This document shows, piece after piece, positions 7,311-7,344 of a stretch of 7,344 bases of DNA (position 1 is its first letter; every line of letters begins with the position of its first letter). Source of the stretch: Sphingomonas sanxanigenens (GTDB taxonomy: Bacteria > Pseudomonadota > Alphaproteobacteria > Sphingomonadales > Sphingomonadaceae); contig QFNN01000132.1 in the NCBI GenBank assembly GCA_003240855.1, positions 1 to 7,344 of the forward strand, given 5' to 3'. A model generated the notes under the pieces. The model was given only the letters and a program-made list of their open reading frames with translations. It was not told where the DNA came from and searched no databases. The position numbers and the translations under genes are program-made.

Positions 7311-7344
7311 AGGGTGCGCAGCAACTCGGTGCGCGTGCCGCAGA

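Noticed and set aside
7223..7344. Open minus-strand frame entering from the right edge (39 codons)
   Set aside because: It reads plausibly at first but ends inside the antisense of tRNA-Thr, giving the familiar spurious CRLQDSNL-type tail. With no start visible it cannot be supported.

Overview
The window comes from a GC-rich alphaproteobacterium, most likely a member of the Sphingomonadales. This rests on the base composition, the large (1552-residue) NAD-dependent glutamate dehydrogenase, and an alphaproteobacterial-type PAS protein. The genus cannot be fixed from this sequence. Three protein genes and one tRNA are supported, and no gap between genes exceeds 300 bases.

Layout from left to right. 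Bases 1-130 lie between genes. They hold a near-perfect 20-bp inverted repeat at the window edge and a probable intrinsic terminator for the minus-strand gene that follows. Bases 131-4789 (minus) encode the giant NAD-glutamate dehydrogenase, which converts glutamate to 2-oxoglutarate and ammonium. A 159-bp divergent promoter region separates it from a class I SAM-dependent methyltransferase (4949-5740, plus). That gene converges, with only 10 bp between stop codons, on a PAS-domain protein of unknown role (5751-7031, minus). After a 145-bp spacer comes an intact tRNA-Thr with anticodon CGT (7177-7252, plus), then 92 bp with a strong stem-loop and no supported gene.

The genes do not form one operon: the orientations are minus, plus, minus, plus. 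The dehydrogenase is a core nitrogen and carbon metabolism enzyme. The methyltransferase and PAS protein cannot be tied to it from sequence alone. The window looks like ordinary chromosomal core, with no mobile element, CRISPR array, phage gene or toxin-antitoxin pair. I do not see an undescribed system. The points most worth a second look are small: the repeated ACCCGACCTTCC module around the dehydrogenase 3' end, a possible ribosome-site-masking hairpin in the PAS gene leader (with a perfect Shine-Dalgarno sequence on its opposite strand), the uncharacterised C-terminal half of the PAS protein, and an apparent excess of the octamer GCGATCGC.
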